A stretch of 64,000 nucleotides of DNA from an uncultured Porphyromonadaceae bacterium (GTDB lineage: Bacteria > Bacteroidota > Bacteroidia > Bacteroidales > Muribaculaceae), in assembly GCA_902491515.1 (NCBI GenBank), contig CABUIC010000011.1, positions 1-64,000 of the forward strand, read 5' to 3'. This document shows, one piece after another, positions 10,980-19,296 of the stretch. The notes beneath the pieces are model-generated. The model saw only the letters and a list, made by a program, of their open reading frames with translations. It ran no database searches and was not told the DNA's origin. The position numbers were made by a program, and so were the translations under genes. Each line of letters starts with the position of its first letter. Position 1 is the first letter of the stretch.

Positions 10980-11366
10980 ATGGCGTCAGACCGACTCAGC
11001 TTTCCAGACAGCGAAGCGCTCTTCCCTCCAAGGGACGAGTCCTCGAGGCTCCTTGTGGGTTGCAGGCGCCTCGATTACAGCGCTTCCCGCATCGCCACGG
11101 CCGTCGAGGACTGCAACGCGCACGTCCTCAACCTCAATATCACGGACCTCGGCGCTTCCCTCGGAAAAGAGGAGGACGGCGCGGCCACGGTCGTGGTCGA
11201 CCTCCGCGTTTCCCACCGTTCTCCCGAGGCCATAGGCCGTTCCCTCGAGCGCTACGGCTACAATGTCCTCCTCGCGGGCTCACAGAGCGATTTCCCCGAC
11301 GACGATCCCCGCGCCGACTCCCTGCGAACGCGGATTGACGAGCTATTAAGATACATAGACCTATGA
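10980..11366 (+). CDS. ACT-like domain protein upstream of NAD kinase
   Basis: The 128-residue protein reads RLDYSASRIATAVEDCNAHV and then alternates strands and helices in an ACT-like pattern. From memory, the gene before nadK in many Bacteroidota encodes two CBS domains followed by this kind of ACT-like C-terminus. Here only the C-terminal part and a short leader of about 25 residues remain. The stop overlaps the nadK start by four bases (ATGA), so the link with nadK is kept. A regulatory role for NAD kinase is possible but is only inferred from position. Confidence 0.65.
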   Translation: MASDRLSFPDSEALFPPRDESSRLLVGCRRLDYSASRIATAVEDCNAHVLNLNITDLGASLGKEEDGAATVVVDLRVSHRSPEAIGRSLERYGYNVLLAGSQSDFPDDDPRADSLRTRIDELLRYIDL

Positions 11367-12244
11367 AGATAGCAATCTACGGCAGCCGCCGCCAGCACGA
11401 CAATCTCGCCGCCATCCGCGCCTTCCTCAAGGCCGCGGCCCGGGAGGGCGTAGGCCTCGTTTTCCACCGCAAGCTCTTCCGGCACCTTCAGGAGGAGATG
11501 CCCGCCGACATGGCCGCGCTCCGCTGCGAGGTCGTGGACGAGCTCGAGGGGCGCTCCGCCGATTTTGCCATCAGTCTCGGCGGCGACGGAACATTCCTGC
11601 GCACCGCCGCATGGGTCGGCGCACGCGAGATTCCCATCGTGGGCGTCAATACCGGACATCTCGGCTATCTCGCGGCCCTCGACATCGCCGACCTCCACGC
11701 CCTGCCCTCGGCCCTCGCCCGCGCGGAGGAGATTTTCCGCGTCGAGCCCCGCAGCCTCATAGAAGTGTCCTGCCCCTCGCTTGAGCATCACCGCGTGTGG
11801 CCCTTTGCCCTCAACGAGGTGGCCCTCACCAAGGAGGAGACGGCCTCGATGATTGTGGCCGACACATGGCTCGGCTCGGAGCACCTCGCCGAATACCGCG
11901 CCGACGGCATCCTATTCAGCACCCCAACGGGCTCCACGGCTTACAGCCTGAGCGTCGGCGGCCCACTGGTCGAGCCGGAGCTCGACGTGCACATCATTGC
12001 GCCCATCGCCGCGCACTCCCTGTCGATGCGCCCGCTGGTTGTCGGCGGAGGCAGACCGCTCCGCGTGATTCCCGGAGGACGTGCGCCGCATATGCGCCTT
12101 TCCATCGACGGTCGCTCCCTGCGCGTCGAGAACGGCGAGGAAATTACCCTCCGCCGGGCCCCCTTCCGCACGATAGTCCTCCAGCGCAAGGACCGCTCCT
12201 TCAGCGACACTCTCCGTCTTAAACTCCACTGGGGCGAGGAATGA
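11363..12244 (+). CDS. nadK: NAD kinase
   Basis: NadK phosphorylates NAD to NADP. The 293-residue protein has the motif ISLGGDGTFLRTAAWVG (GGDGT, catalytic aspartate) near residue 70, NTGHLGYLA about 25 residues later, and the NAD-binding segment STPTGSTAYSLSVGGPL near residue 190. It overlaps the preceding ACT-like gene and the following metallopeptidase gene by four bases each, so the three are almost certainly cotranslated. Confidence 0.97.
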   Translation: MKIAIYGSRRQHDNLAAIRAFLKAAAREGVGLVFHRKLFRHLQEEMPADMAALRCEVVDELEGRSADFAISLGGDGTFLRTAAWVGAREIPIVGVNTGHLGYLAALDIADLHALPSALARAEEIFRVEPRSLIEVSCPSLEHHRVWPFALNEVALTKEETASMIVADTWLGSEHLAEYRADGILFSTPTGSTAYSLSVGGPLVEPELDVHIIAPIAAHSLSMRPLVVGGGRPLRVIPGGRAPHMRLSIDGRSLRVENGEEITLRRAPFRTIVLQRKDRSFSDTLRLKLHWGEE

Positions 12245-12975
12245 CCATAGGCTCCTGCACATATTTCGAGAAGGAGCTGGGAGCGAAGGTCGTTATAACC
12301 TTCCGCTCCAATTCGCGCACCATGCGCGCCCGCCTCGTCGGCACTGAATACCGCATCTCCGTGCCTCCGGGTACGCAGGAGAAGGACTATGTGGACTTTA
12401 TCCGGCAGATTAAGGCAAAGCTCGGCCCCGCCGCCGAAAAGGCTGCCGAACGCCGTTTCGAGCCCGGAATGGTCCTCGATGGATTCCATATGAGGGTAGA
12501 GGTCCATCCCGATGCCTCCCGTCCGAACCATATCCGTATCGTCCCTTCCACGGAGCCCGACGGCTCCATGCTCTTGAAGGTGCTGGTTGATCCCGCGGCC
12601 AATCCGGCGGCCTATCAGGCCTACGTGAACAGGCATATCCTCAGGAACGCCTGCTTTGTGGCCGGTAAGTTCCTGCGTCCGGAAGTTCTCGAAGCCGCGG
12701 CGAGGGTAGGGGTCGCCGACCGGGTCAAGGGTGTTAGCTTCAACACCAACCGCTCGAACTACGGCCTGTGCTACCGCGACGGACGCATCGAACTCAGCTC
12801 CCGCCTCGTCTTCTATCCCGCGGAGCTCCGCGAACTCGTCACCATGCACGAACTCGCACACCTCACCCACCACGACCACAGCGCCGCCTTCCACGCCCTC
12901 CTAGACCGCTATCTCGGCGGCCGCGAGCGCGAACTCGAAAAGGCCCTTCGCGCTTTCCGGTCCCCCCTCTTCTGA
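12241..12975 (+). CDS. YgjP/SprT-like zinc metallopeptidase (DUF45)
   Basis: The 244-residue protein carries a zinc-peptidase motif HELAHLTHHDHSAAFHALL near residue 205: the HExxH helix with a third candidate ligand shortly after, typical of the YgjP/DUF45 branch. The N-terminal 140 residues include the usual beta-rich segment (VVITFRSNSRTMRARL). There is no signal peptide, so it is expected in the cytosol. Physiological substrates of the family are poorly known. It overlaps nadK by four bases. Confidence 0.85.
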   Translation: MTIGSCTYFEKELGAKVVITFRSNSRTMRARLVGTEYRISVPPGTQEKDYVDFIRQIKAKLGPAAEKAAERRFEPGMVLDGFHMRVEVHPDASRPNHIRIVPSTEPDGSMLLKVLVDPAANPAAYQAYVNRHILRNACFVAGKFLRPEVLEAAARVGVADRVKGVSFNTNRSNYGLCYRDGRIELSSRLVFYPAELRELVTMHELAHLTHHDHSAAFHALLDRYLGGRERELEKALRAFRSPLF

Positions 12976-13003
12976 CTTTTTTAACGCCCTGACAATAAGG
13001 TAG

Positions 13004-13024
13004 GGACGCGCCAATGGCGCGTCC
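13004..13024. repeat. palindromic repeat, copy 1
   Basis: GGACGCGCC, AAT, then GGCGCGTCC forms a perfect 9-bp inverted repeat, preceded by TAG. The same element recurs with an even shorter centre at 19878-19897 and 25816-25835. Confidence 0.8.
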
Positions 13025-13047
13025 GCTCCGCCTATACATTTTAGAAC

Positions 13048-13091
13048 AAAAAAAGCCATTGCGAAAACGATATTCAATGTTCCGCAATGGC
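13048..13091 (-). terminator. Rho-independent terminator of the BspA-like gene
   Basis: On the minus strand GCCATTGCG and CGCAATGGC pair perfectly over nine bases, and the 3' arm is followed directly by seven T residues. It lies about 25 bases past the stop of the gene that ends at 13116. Confidence 0.88.
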
Positions 13092-13115
13092 GCTTAAAAA
13101 TTGGTATTATCGAAT

Positions 13116-15041
13116 TTACTTCACGAGTATCTTTGTGGCCTTTCCTCCCTGACGCTTAATGTACAGTCCCGGAGCGAGTGCCTCGGAGTCAGTGCCAGCA
13201 GAAATGCCCTGAATGGTAAAGTATTCGGCAGGGCCTTCCTCTTCATCGACCACTACCCCGTCAATCCCGGCAGGATTGAGGTCGCCAATTATTACGCCGA
13301 AACGGTTCCAGCCAGTTGCTGAGCTGTAGGCACTTTCAGCGCCTGCCGGCACGTGGAGGACTACATTTTCGGAACGGCATTCTATGAAAGCCCAATATTC
13401 GTCAAAAGAGTAATTGTCCCAGCCTATAGCAAGATCGGGAGGAGTCGTGGCATAGCAGTTCACTCTCTTTAGATTTTTGCAATAACCGAATGCAAAACCT
13501 GAAATTTCCTCTAATGATGAAGGGAGAGATATAGTTGTAAGATTAACTGCATTCTGGAAGGTTCTGCCCTTTATATATTTTGTACCTTCTTGAACAGTTA
13601 CAGATTCTATGGAAGTGCATTGGCCAAAAGCGGCGAATTTGATCGTTTCTACATCATTCGGAATTACCAAATTTTTGACTTTTTCTCCATTAAGATACAG
13701 TTCAGCAGCGCCGTTCCACATCGGATTTGAACTTCCATTTTTAAAACTAACGCCTGCCCAGTAGCTTAGATTGTTGATATATACACTTTTGATATTTGAA
13801 CAGGATTTGAAGGCATTGGAGTAGAAACCGGGGAAACCGATAAGATTTAGATATACAGATTTTAGTCCCGTACAGTTTTCAAAGGCATTTTCATAAACTG
13901 TACCAACGGAGGATGGCAATCTTAGAGAAGAAAGTCCGGAGCATCCGTAGAATGCCTCTTTTTGGATAACCATCAATGCTTCAGGTAATACAATGGAATT
14001 AAGACCTGTACAGTTTTTGAAGGCTGATTCTCCTATTTGATTTACCGTATAAGTCTTTCCATTGGAAGTGACAGTTTTAGGAATAGTAATATTTCCAGAA
14101 TACTGGCCGGTAGCAAGAGCAATAACATTAACAAATTTGTTCGTTGCTATTTTATATCTTATTCCATTGACAGTAAACTCGTCGGGTGAGGTGACAGTAA
14201 TCTTGCACGTGGCCTGTGCGTTTCCGGCATCGTTGGCCTTACAGGTGATGGTCGCGGTTCCCACTCCTACGGCTGTTACTTTTCCGGTGGTCCGGGATAC
14301 GGTTGCTACTGATTCATCGTTGGAATACCAGCTTACGCTCTTGTCGGTTGCGTTGGATGGACTTACTGTGGCAGACAGCTCAAGTGTCTCTCCTTTTTCA
14401 AGAGTTTCAGAGGTCTTGTTCAGGGTAATGCGGTTGACGAGAATATCTGATGAAGTGACTGTGACATACATTGAATCGCTGTTGCCGTTGTCAAGTGTCA
14501 CATGTATGTAGGTGCTTCCGGTGGAATATGCTTTCAATGTGGCTTCGTTGTCATCATCGTAAATGATGTCGACGATATAGTGATTTGACGTTGTCCATTT
14601 GTACTTTCCGGAGTATTTATTACTGCTTGTTGTGGCTTTTACAGTCTTGGTCTGACCTTCCTGCATTGACATGGAAGAAGGGAGACTTACTGTGCTTTCC
14701 GAACCGTCATCGGCTACATATACCTTCCAGCTCGCAACAGCCTTGTTGACTCCGGAAGATGTAGTTCCGCTTTTGTAATAATAGATAGTGGCCTGGATTA
14801 CCGACCCTGCGGAAGGTGACGGGCTGATGGCTTTGAATTTTCCTCTTGTAGAGTATTCGTGTACAGAAACGGTCTCGAATACTGCCGGATCAAAATCCCA
14901 TAATACAGCCTGTATGTGGCTGTATGAGCCACCGTTGACGGTAAATATTTCGCCGACTTCAACCTCGAGGATGTCATCGTAGGCTTGACAGACCGTCTGC
15001 ATAAGGCCGAAGAATGTCAGTAGTAGTAAAAGTCTTTTCAT
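13116..15041 (-). CDS. secreted BspA-like leucine-rich-repeat protein with Ig-like domain
   Basis: The 641-residue protein starts at the ATG at 15041 with a signal peptide (MKRLLLLLTFFGLMQTVCQA); an open frame further upstream lacks a signal. Residues 21-200 form two beta-rich domains. Residues about 201-283 are a Big_2 bacterial Ig-like domain (ITLNKTSETLEKGETLELSA). Residues about 285-585 hold BspA/LRR_5-type repeats such as IGESAFKNCTGLNSIVLPEA and KEAFYGCSGLSSLRLPSS. The last 32 residues are the tail shared by seven proteins here (EYFTIQGI ... GLYIKRQG ... KILVK). It is probably exposed at the cell surface. GC is clearly lower than in flanking genes, which suggests transfer. Confidence 0.88.
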   Translation of the reverse strand: MKRLLLLLTFFGLMQTVCQAYDDILEVEVGEIFTVNGGSYSHIQAVLWDFDPAVFETVSVHEYSTRGKFKAISPSPSAGSVIQATIYYYKSGTTSSGVNKAVASWKVYVADDGSESTVSLPSSMSMQEGQTKTVKATTSSNKYSGKYKWTTSNHYIVDIIYDDDNEATLKAYSTGSTYIHVTLDNGNSDSMYVTVTSSDILVNRITLNKTSETLEKGETLELSATVSPSNATDKSVSWYSNDESVATVSRTTGKVTAVGVGTATITCKANDAGNAQATCKITVTSPDEFTVNGIRYKIATNKFVNVIALATGQYSGNITIPKTVTSNGKTYTVNQIGESAFKNCTGLNSIVLPEALMVIQKEAFYGCSGLSSLRLPSSVGTVYENAFENCTGLKSVYLNLIGFPGFYSNAFKSCSNIKSVYINNLSYWAGVSFKNGSSNPMWNGAAELYLNGEKVKNLVIPNDVETIKFAAFGQCTSIESVTVQEGTKYIKGRTFQNAVNLTTISLPSSLEEISGFAFGYCKNLKRVNCYATTPPDLAIGWDNYSFDEYWAFIECRSENVVLHVPAGAESAYSSATGWNRFGVIIGDLNPAGIDGVVVDEEEGPAEYFTIQGISAGTDSEALAPGLYIKRQGGKATKILVK

Positions 15042-15211
15042 AAGCTTTACTGAAGCCTCGGTCTTCCCCTCTTCGGCGTTTGATTGGTTATAATATGGAA
15101 AAAGCGTAGGAATCTGTATCTGTTGCCCGATGCTTGACAGAGAATGAAATTTTGCGAGAATTTCCAAAAGTCAAGAATCAGCGCGGATAAACGCTTTCAG
15201 TTATGTCATTG

Positions 15212-15243
15212 CAAAGTTAATGCTATTTTTTCGTTAAGTGCAA
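15212..15243 (-). promoter_or_regulatory. promoter for the BspA-like gene
   Basis: On the minus strand TTG (15241-15243), a 21-nt spacer and TAACTTTG (15212-15219) fit the consensus. The start codon at 15041 is 170 bases downstream, leaving a long 5' leader in which I see no known riboswitch. Confidence 0.5.
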
Positions 15244-15298
15244 TTTATTAATGCCTTAATTTGCAAACTAAGATTCGGAAGAAATTATATGGCCGGCA

Positions 15299-15506
15299 TT
15301 ATTTGTCGCCGTAATGTCCCTTCAGGGATACAACCGTGACTGTCACGGTCTCATCCTCAATGCTGTATATCATCCGGGCTTCTTTATTAATCCGCCGGCT
15401 CCACATTCCGGCGAGGTCGCCTTTCAGTTGTTTTCTTCTGACCGGATTTCTTCCATTCCGCAAGATGTTCTTCGGCCTGTGGCGTCAGAATCAGTGTATA
15501 GCTCAT
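15299..15506 (-). pseudogene. Txe/YoeB-type toxin, internally deleted
   Basis: The ATG at 15506 overlaps the antitoxin stop (ATGA) and opens a frame MSYTLILTPQAEEHLAEWKK that matches the start of Txe/YoeB mRNA-cleaving toxins. After GQKKTT this frame runs to a stop. One frame over, the rest of the toxin resumes at QLKGDLAGMWSRRINKEARM and ends SLKGHYGDK at the stop 15299-15301. Compared with the family, about 20-25 codons between the two parts are missing, and the 208-nt locus is not a multiple of three. The toxin is therefore almost certainly inactive. Confidence 0.85.
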
Positions 15507-15730
15507 ATTTCCAAAGCCTTGCGGATTTCATCCATTGTGTAGGCTTTGCCTTTGCCGGATTTCATCTCCTCGATGCCACGCTTTACGGATGCCATATTTT
15601 CGGCGTCATCAAACCATTTGTCGCCCGACGGCGAAGGGTTCTCCGTTACTTCTACAGCTATGGAATCAGCCTTGGATATGAGTATTGTCTCAATGAATTT
15701 TTTCAGACTTTTGCCCTGGGCCACGGCCAT
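15503..15730 (-). pseudogene. antitoxin of the Txe/YoeB pair, probably lacking its 5' end
   Basis: The frame from the ATG at 15730 encodes 75 residues: MAVAQGKSLKKFIETILISK, then PSPSGDKWFDDAENM and a C-terminal KAYTMDEIRKALEI. This is typical of antitoxins that sit before Txe/RelE-type toxins. The reading continues upstream as HTTALRKLSI, which looks like native antitoxin sequence, but no in-frame ATG, GTG or TTG exists before the lipoprotein stop at 15772. The start of the gene thus appears to have been lost at a junction. A shortened product from 15730 remains possible. Confidence 0.7.
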
Positions 15731-15771
15731 GATGGACAGTTTCCGGAGGGCAGTTGTGTGGCATGCTCTCT

Positions 15772-16089
15772 CTATCTCACCACTACTTTTTCCGCTCTCG
15801 CGCCTTGGCGGCGGATGTAGATGCCGGGGCGCGTGGGGGTGGTGCGGAGACCCTGAAGGGTGTAGTATTCGGTGCGTCCTTCGTCGAGGTACATCATTCC
15901 GAGACCGTACTGGAAGGAAGCGTTTTCGGCGAAACGGCCGTCCGCTCCGGCCTCTTCGAGGAGGCGTATTGCCCTGCGGGTCATTCCGGCGTCGTGCATC
16001 CGGCTTGCCGTGAGATATGTGTGGCCGCAGGCTCCTGCGAGAATGCAGACAGCGAGAGCCGCGAGGAGAGAGTTCAGGAGCCCTTTCAT
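15772..16089 (-). CDS. small TPR-like lipoprotein with surface-protein tail
   Basis: The 105-residue protein has a lipoprotein signal (cysteine 21 in VCILAGACGHTY), then about 50 helical residues resembling one TPR unit (RAIRLLEEAGADGRFAEN ... FQYGLGMMYLDEG). It then passes directly into the 30-residue tail seen in the large secreted proteins (EYYTLQGL ... PGIYIRRQG ... EKVVVR). It overlaps the preceding TPR gene by four bases. The tail on such a small lipoprotein is odd. The protein looks like an upstream TPR lipoprotein fused to the end of another gene by deletion. Confidence 0.6.
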   Translation of the reverse strand: MKGLLNSLLAALAVCILAGACGHTYLTASRMHDAGMTRRAIRLLEEAGADGRFAENASFQYGLGMMYLDEGRTEYYTLQGLRTTPTRPGIYIRRQGARAEKVVVR

Positions 16090-16799
16090 TTGCCGAGGCG
16101 GTCGAGGGTCTGGCGCAGGGCCGGGGATGTGCGGATTTCGGCGGCGCGGGTGAGGTAGTCGCGGGCCTTTGCGGTGTCGCCCTCGTCGAGCCAGTATGTT
16201 CCGAGGGATACGAGGGCGTCGAAGTCGCGGGGGTCGATTTCGAGGATGCGGGCGTAGGTGTCGAGAGCTTCCTTGTTCTTACCCTGCATGAGGAGGCTTT
16301 CGGCGAGGGTTGCGAGGTAGCCGGTGTCGTCGGGGAGACCTGCGAGGAGCGTGCGGGCGTATTCCTCGGTCTGGGCGGGGTCGTTGCGGAACTTGTAGAA
16401 GTCGAGGAGAGCGGCGTCGATGGGCCTTGCGAGCCAGGAGAGCGAGCCCCGGGCGCGTTTGAGGAGGGTGGGGAAGGCCTCGGGATGTCCGGTCTCGAAA
16501 GCTGATGCGCGGAAGGCGGCGAAGAGCGCGGGGGCCCCGACCTCTGCGTGCATGGCCTCTTCGATGACGGCTGTGGAGGTGATGGTGTCGGCGATGAGCT
16601 CGGAGGCGAGCATCCGTCGGGCATAGGCTTCGGTGAGGCCGGGCTCGCGGTCGCAGTAGACGCCGTAGAGCGCCGTCGCGCTGGCCCATTCGCCGTTGCT
16701 GTAAGCCCTGCGTGCCTTGTCGAGGAGGGCGTCGTTCTGCGCGGGGGCCGCGAAGGAGAGGAATATGGCCGCGAGGGCCGTGAGGATGGTCTTTTTCAT
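16086..16799 (-). CDS. exported tetratricopeptide-repeat protein
   Basis: The 237-residue protein has a signal peptide (MKKTILTALAAIFLSFAAPAQ) and helical repeats through most of its length. The clearest TPR unit is near residues 155-215 (GKNKEALDTYARILEIDPRD, then DALVSLGTYWLDEGDTAKAR). TPR arrays bind partner proteins; no partner can be named. It overlaps the nucleoside kinase by one base and the small lipoprotein by four, so it belongs to that transcript. Confidence 0.75.
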   Translation of the reverse strand: MKKTILTALAAIFLSFAAPAQNDALLDKARRAYSNGEWASATALYGVYCDREPGLTEAYARRMLASELIADTITSTAVIEEAMHAEVGAPALFAAFRASAFETGHPEAFPTLLKRARGSLSWLARPIDAALLDFYKFRNDPAQTEEYARTLLAGLPDDTGYLATLAESLLMQGKNKEALDTYARILEIDPRDFDALVSLGTYWLDEGDTAKARDYLTRAAEIRTSPALRQTLDRLGK

Positions 16800-18454
16800 C
16801 AGTATTTGAATGAACTTCCGCCGAGGAACTCGCGGAGGATGCTTGTGGAGGGGACTGACTGTGAGGAAATGGGGAGGAAATAGCTGAGGAACTTGCGGAG
16901 ACGGTATGCCTCGGCATATTCGGGGACGTCCTGCGGGACGTTGCGGAGAAGGCTATCGGCGTAGTCCTTAATGACTGCGAGTTCGAAGATGAGGGAGGAG
17001 TTGAACATGGCGTCGGCGTTCTCCTGATAGGGGAAAATCCATTTTTCCTCGCCGCGGCGGACGCTGGGCCAGCGCCGGAGGGTCGACTCGGCGCTGATTC
17101 CGCGGTACTTTGCGTCGCGGACGATGCGCCGGAGGAGGCGTGTGTCGGTGGTGGGCACCCAGTTGTGGTCGTCGATGGAGAGTGTGGTGAGCGCCGAGAC
17201 GTAGAGGCGGTATTTCATCTCCTCGGGAATTTGGGCGGTGAGCTCGGGGTTGAGGCCGTGGATGCCCTCGATGAGGAGAATCGAGCCGTCGGTGATGTGG
17301 ATGGTGTTTCCGCGGTACTCGCGGGCTCCGGTCTGGAAGTTGTATGTGGGGAGGGCCACTTCCTCGCCGGCGAGGGCGCGGGTTAGGTCGGCGTTGAACT
17401 GCTTGAGGTCGAGGGCGTAGAGGCTCTCGTAATCATACTCGCCGTCCTCGTCGCGGGGGGTGTGGTGCCGGTCGACGAAGTAGTCGTCGAGGGATATCAT
17501 CTGAGGCTTGAGGAGACGGGTCATCAGCTGTATGGCAAGGCGCTTTGTGCTGGTGGTCTTTCCGGAGGAAGACGGCCCGGAGATGAGGACGATGCGCGCC
17601 CCACCCTTCGCGTATCGGTCGGCTATGTCGTCGGCTATGTGCGAGATGGAGCGCTCGTGGAGTGCTTCGGCCACGTTGATGATGTCGGCGGTGCGTCCTT
17701 CGCCGACAACGCGGTTGAGCTGCCCTACGTTCTGGACGCCGATAATGCGGTTGAAGCGGAGGTAGTCGGTGAAAGCCTCGTACATCTTCTCCTGGGGTAT
17801 GGGCTCGGCTGTGCGGGATGGGTCGGCGGGGTCGAAGCTCAGGAGAAGGAAACCCTCGTGGTAGGGACGGAGGTCGAAGCGGCTGATGATGCCCGTGCGG
17901 ACGGCGAGGGCGCCGTAGTAGCTGTCGGACACGCCGTCGAGGGTGTAGTATGTGGTGTAGAGGGTGCGGGTGGTGTCTAGGAGTTCGACCTTTGCGTCGA
18001 GGCCCTGCTCGCGGAGGACGGGGATTACGTCGGCGGTGAGTTTCTCGTGGCGGACGAAGGGGAGGTCGCGGTCGACGAGCCGCCTCATTTCGGCCTTGAG
18101 GCGGCCGGCGTTGCGTTCGTCGGGCTCCATTCCGTCGATGCGGCAGTAGTATCCCCGGGAAATTGAGTGCTCGATGCGGAGGGAGCAACGCGGGGCGATT
18201 TCATAGAGCGCGCGGTAGAGAATCATGCAGAGCGAGCGGAGGTATACGCGGGAGCCGGAGGGCGAGGTGATGTCGAGGAACTCGACCTGCTTGGGGTGGT
18301 AGACCTCGTATTCGAGGCTCTCGGTCTTGTTGTTGACTCGGGCGCAGATTGGCTCGAAGGGGAGTTCGTCGCGGAGGTCTACGGCGATGCGACGGAGGCT
18401 TGTTCCGCCGTCGACGGTGATGTATCGTCCGAGGTTTGTGCAGTAAATTTTCAT
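16799..18454 (-). CDS. nucleoside (uridine-type) kinase with TGS-like N-terminus
   Basis: The 551-residue protein has a TGS-like start (MKIYCTNLGRYITVDGG), a threonyl-tRNA-synthetase-like second domain (about 100-190, with HSISRGYYCRIDG), and a C-terminal uridine-kinase/PRK domain from about 290. The kinase domain shows Walker A LISGPSSSGKTTSTKRLA and the segment MISLDDYFVDRHHTPRDEDG. This three-part form is known in Bacteroidota and Firmicutes and is annotated as nucleoside kinase; the exact substrate is uncertain. I choose the ATG at 18454; a longer open frame runs over the next gene. It lies between the sugar cluster and the TPR genes. Confidence 0.85.
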   Translation of the reverse strand: MKIYCTNLGRYITVDGGTSLRRIAVDLRDELPFEPICARVNNKTESLEYEVYHPKQVEFLDITSPSGSRVYLRSLCMILYRALYEIAPRCSLRIEHSISRGYYCRIDGMEPDERNAGRLKAEMRRLVDRDLPFVRHEKLTADVIPVLREQGLDAKVELLDTTRTLYTTYYTLDGVSDSYYGALAVRTGIISRFDLRPYHEGFLLLSFDPADPSRTAEPIPQEKMYEAFTDYLRFNRIIGVQNVGQLNRVVGEGRTADIINVAEALHERSISHIADDIADRYAKGGARIVLISGPSSSGKTTSTKRLAIQLMTRLLKPQMISLDDYFVDRHHTPRDEDGEYDYESLYALDLKQFNADLTRALAGEEVALPTYNFQTGAREYRGNTIHITDGSILLIEGIHGLNPELTAQIPEEMKYRLYVSALTTLSIDDHNWVPTTDTRLLRRIVRDAKYRGISAESTLRRWPSVRRGEEKWIFPYQENADAMFNSSLIFELAVIKDYADSLLRNVPQDVPEYAEAYRLRKFLSYFLPISSQSVPSTSILREFLGGSSFKY

Positions 18455-18504
18455 TTTCAGGGAGAGTAGGGGGTGGTGAGAGAGTGGGGTGTGTGTTGAT
18501 TGTG

Positions 18505-19296
18505 TCAGATATGCAGCAGGCGGCGGAGGCGCTGTTTGCGCCGGGTGGCGCGTGCGGCTACGCGCATGGCCTCGCGGGCTTCGTCGAGGACGCGCTCCTC
18601 GGCCTCTCCGGCTTCGGCGGCATAGGCGCGTGCGGCTTCCTCGACAAGGGCCGGGGAGGAGAAGACGCGGCCGAAGTTGGTCATGAGCAGGGCGCGGGAG
18701 GCGACGTTGAATTCCATGCGGTTTATGTCGACGAGCGCGAAGTGCAGGGCGCCGTTGCCGTCGGTGTGCCAGAGGATGTTGCCGGGGGAGACGTCCTTCA
18801 TCCATACCCCCGCGCGGTGGAGGCGGAAGATGAGGGCCCCTACTCCGCGGGCAATCTCGGCGAGGCGCGGATGGGCGGAGGCTTCGGCGGTGCGTATTTC
18901 CTGCCAGCCGTCGAGCTGTTCGGAGATGAAGTAGCTGAGGTCCATCCGTCCGTCCGGGGTGCGCCGCTCGATCCAAGCGATGGGCTCGGGGGTGTCGAAG
19001 CCGAGGGCGCGGAGACGCGAGGCGTTCTCGAAAGCCCGGCGGGCCTTCCCGGCGCGGATGTGGTGGCCGTAGACCCAGCGGTTTATGACGTTTGGACGCC
19101 GGAATTCCTTGATGTTGAGCCTCCGTGCACGTCCGTCGGCACCGGCGGCGGGGAGAGCCACGACGCGGTTGCGGCCGGCGTAGATGTCCGTTGCGCCTGC
19201 GGGGATGCCTTTTTCCGCCACTTGCCGGACAAAAGCGTCGAAACGTGCCCGATAGTCGGGATTTATGACCATGCGTATGCGTGCGGAGGTGCTCAT
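18505..19296 (-). CDS. lipopolysaccharide-kinase-like (WaaP/Kdo kinase) protein
   Basis: The 263-residue protein has a small kinase-like fold. The catalytic-loop equivalent is GVWMKDVSPGNILW near residue 165, and the metal-binding aspartate lies in FALVDINRMEF about 20 residues later. The N-terminal lobe has the lysine-bearing strand RLNIKEFRRP. Relatives phosphorylate the lipid A-core sugars heptose or Kdo. It overlaps the GT4 gene by four bases, which supports a role on the same glycan. The acceptor sugar is not known. Confidence 0.8.
   Translation of the reverse strand: MSTSARIRMVINPDYRARFDAFVRQVAEKGIPAGATDIYAGRNRVVALPAAGADGRARRLNIKEFRRPNVINRWVYGHHIRAGKARRAFENASRLRALGFDTPEPIAWIERRTPDGRMDLSYFISEQLDGWQEIRTAEASAHPRLAEIARGVGALIFRLHRAGVWMKDVSPGNILWHTDGNGALHFALVDINRMEFNVASRALLMTNFGRVFSSPALVEEAARAYAAEAGEAEERVLDEAREAMRVAARATRRKQRLRRLLHI

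Noticed and set aside
15503..16624. A 373-codon minus-strand frame ending in the antitoxin
   Set aside because: Only the last 75-90 codons are protein-like. The rest is a Pro/Ser/Arg-rich shadow of the lipoprotein and TPR genes in another frame.
18455..18976. N-terminal extension of the nucleoside kinase
   Set aside because: The extra 174 codons overlap the WaaP-like gene in a different frame and are Arg/Pro-rich; the family N-terminus MKIYCTNLG begins at 18454.
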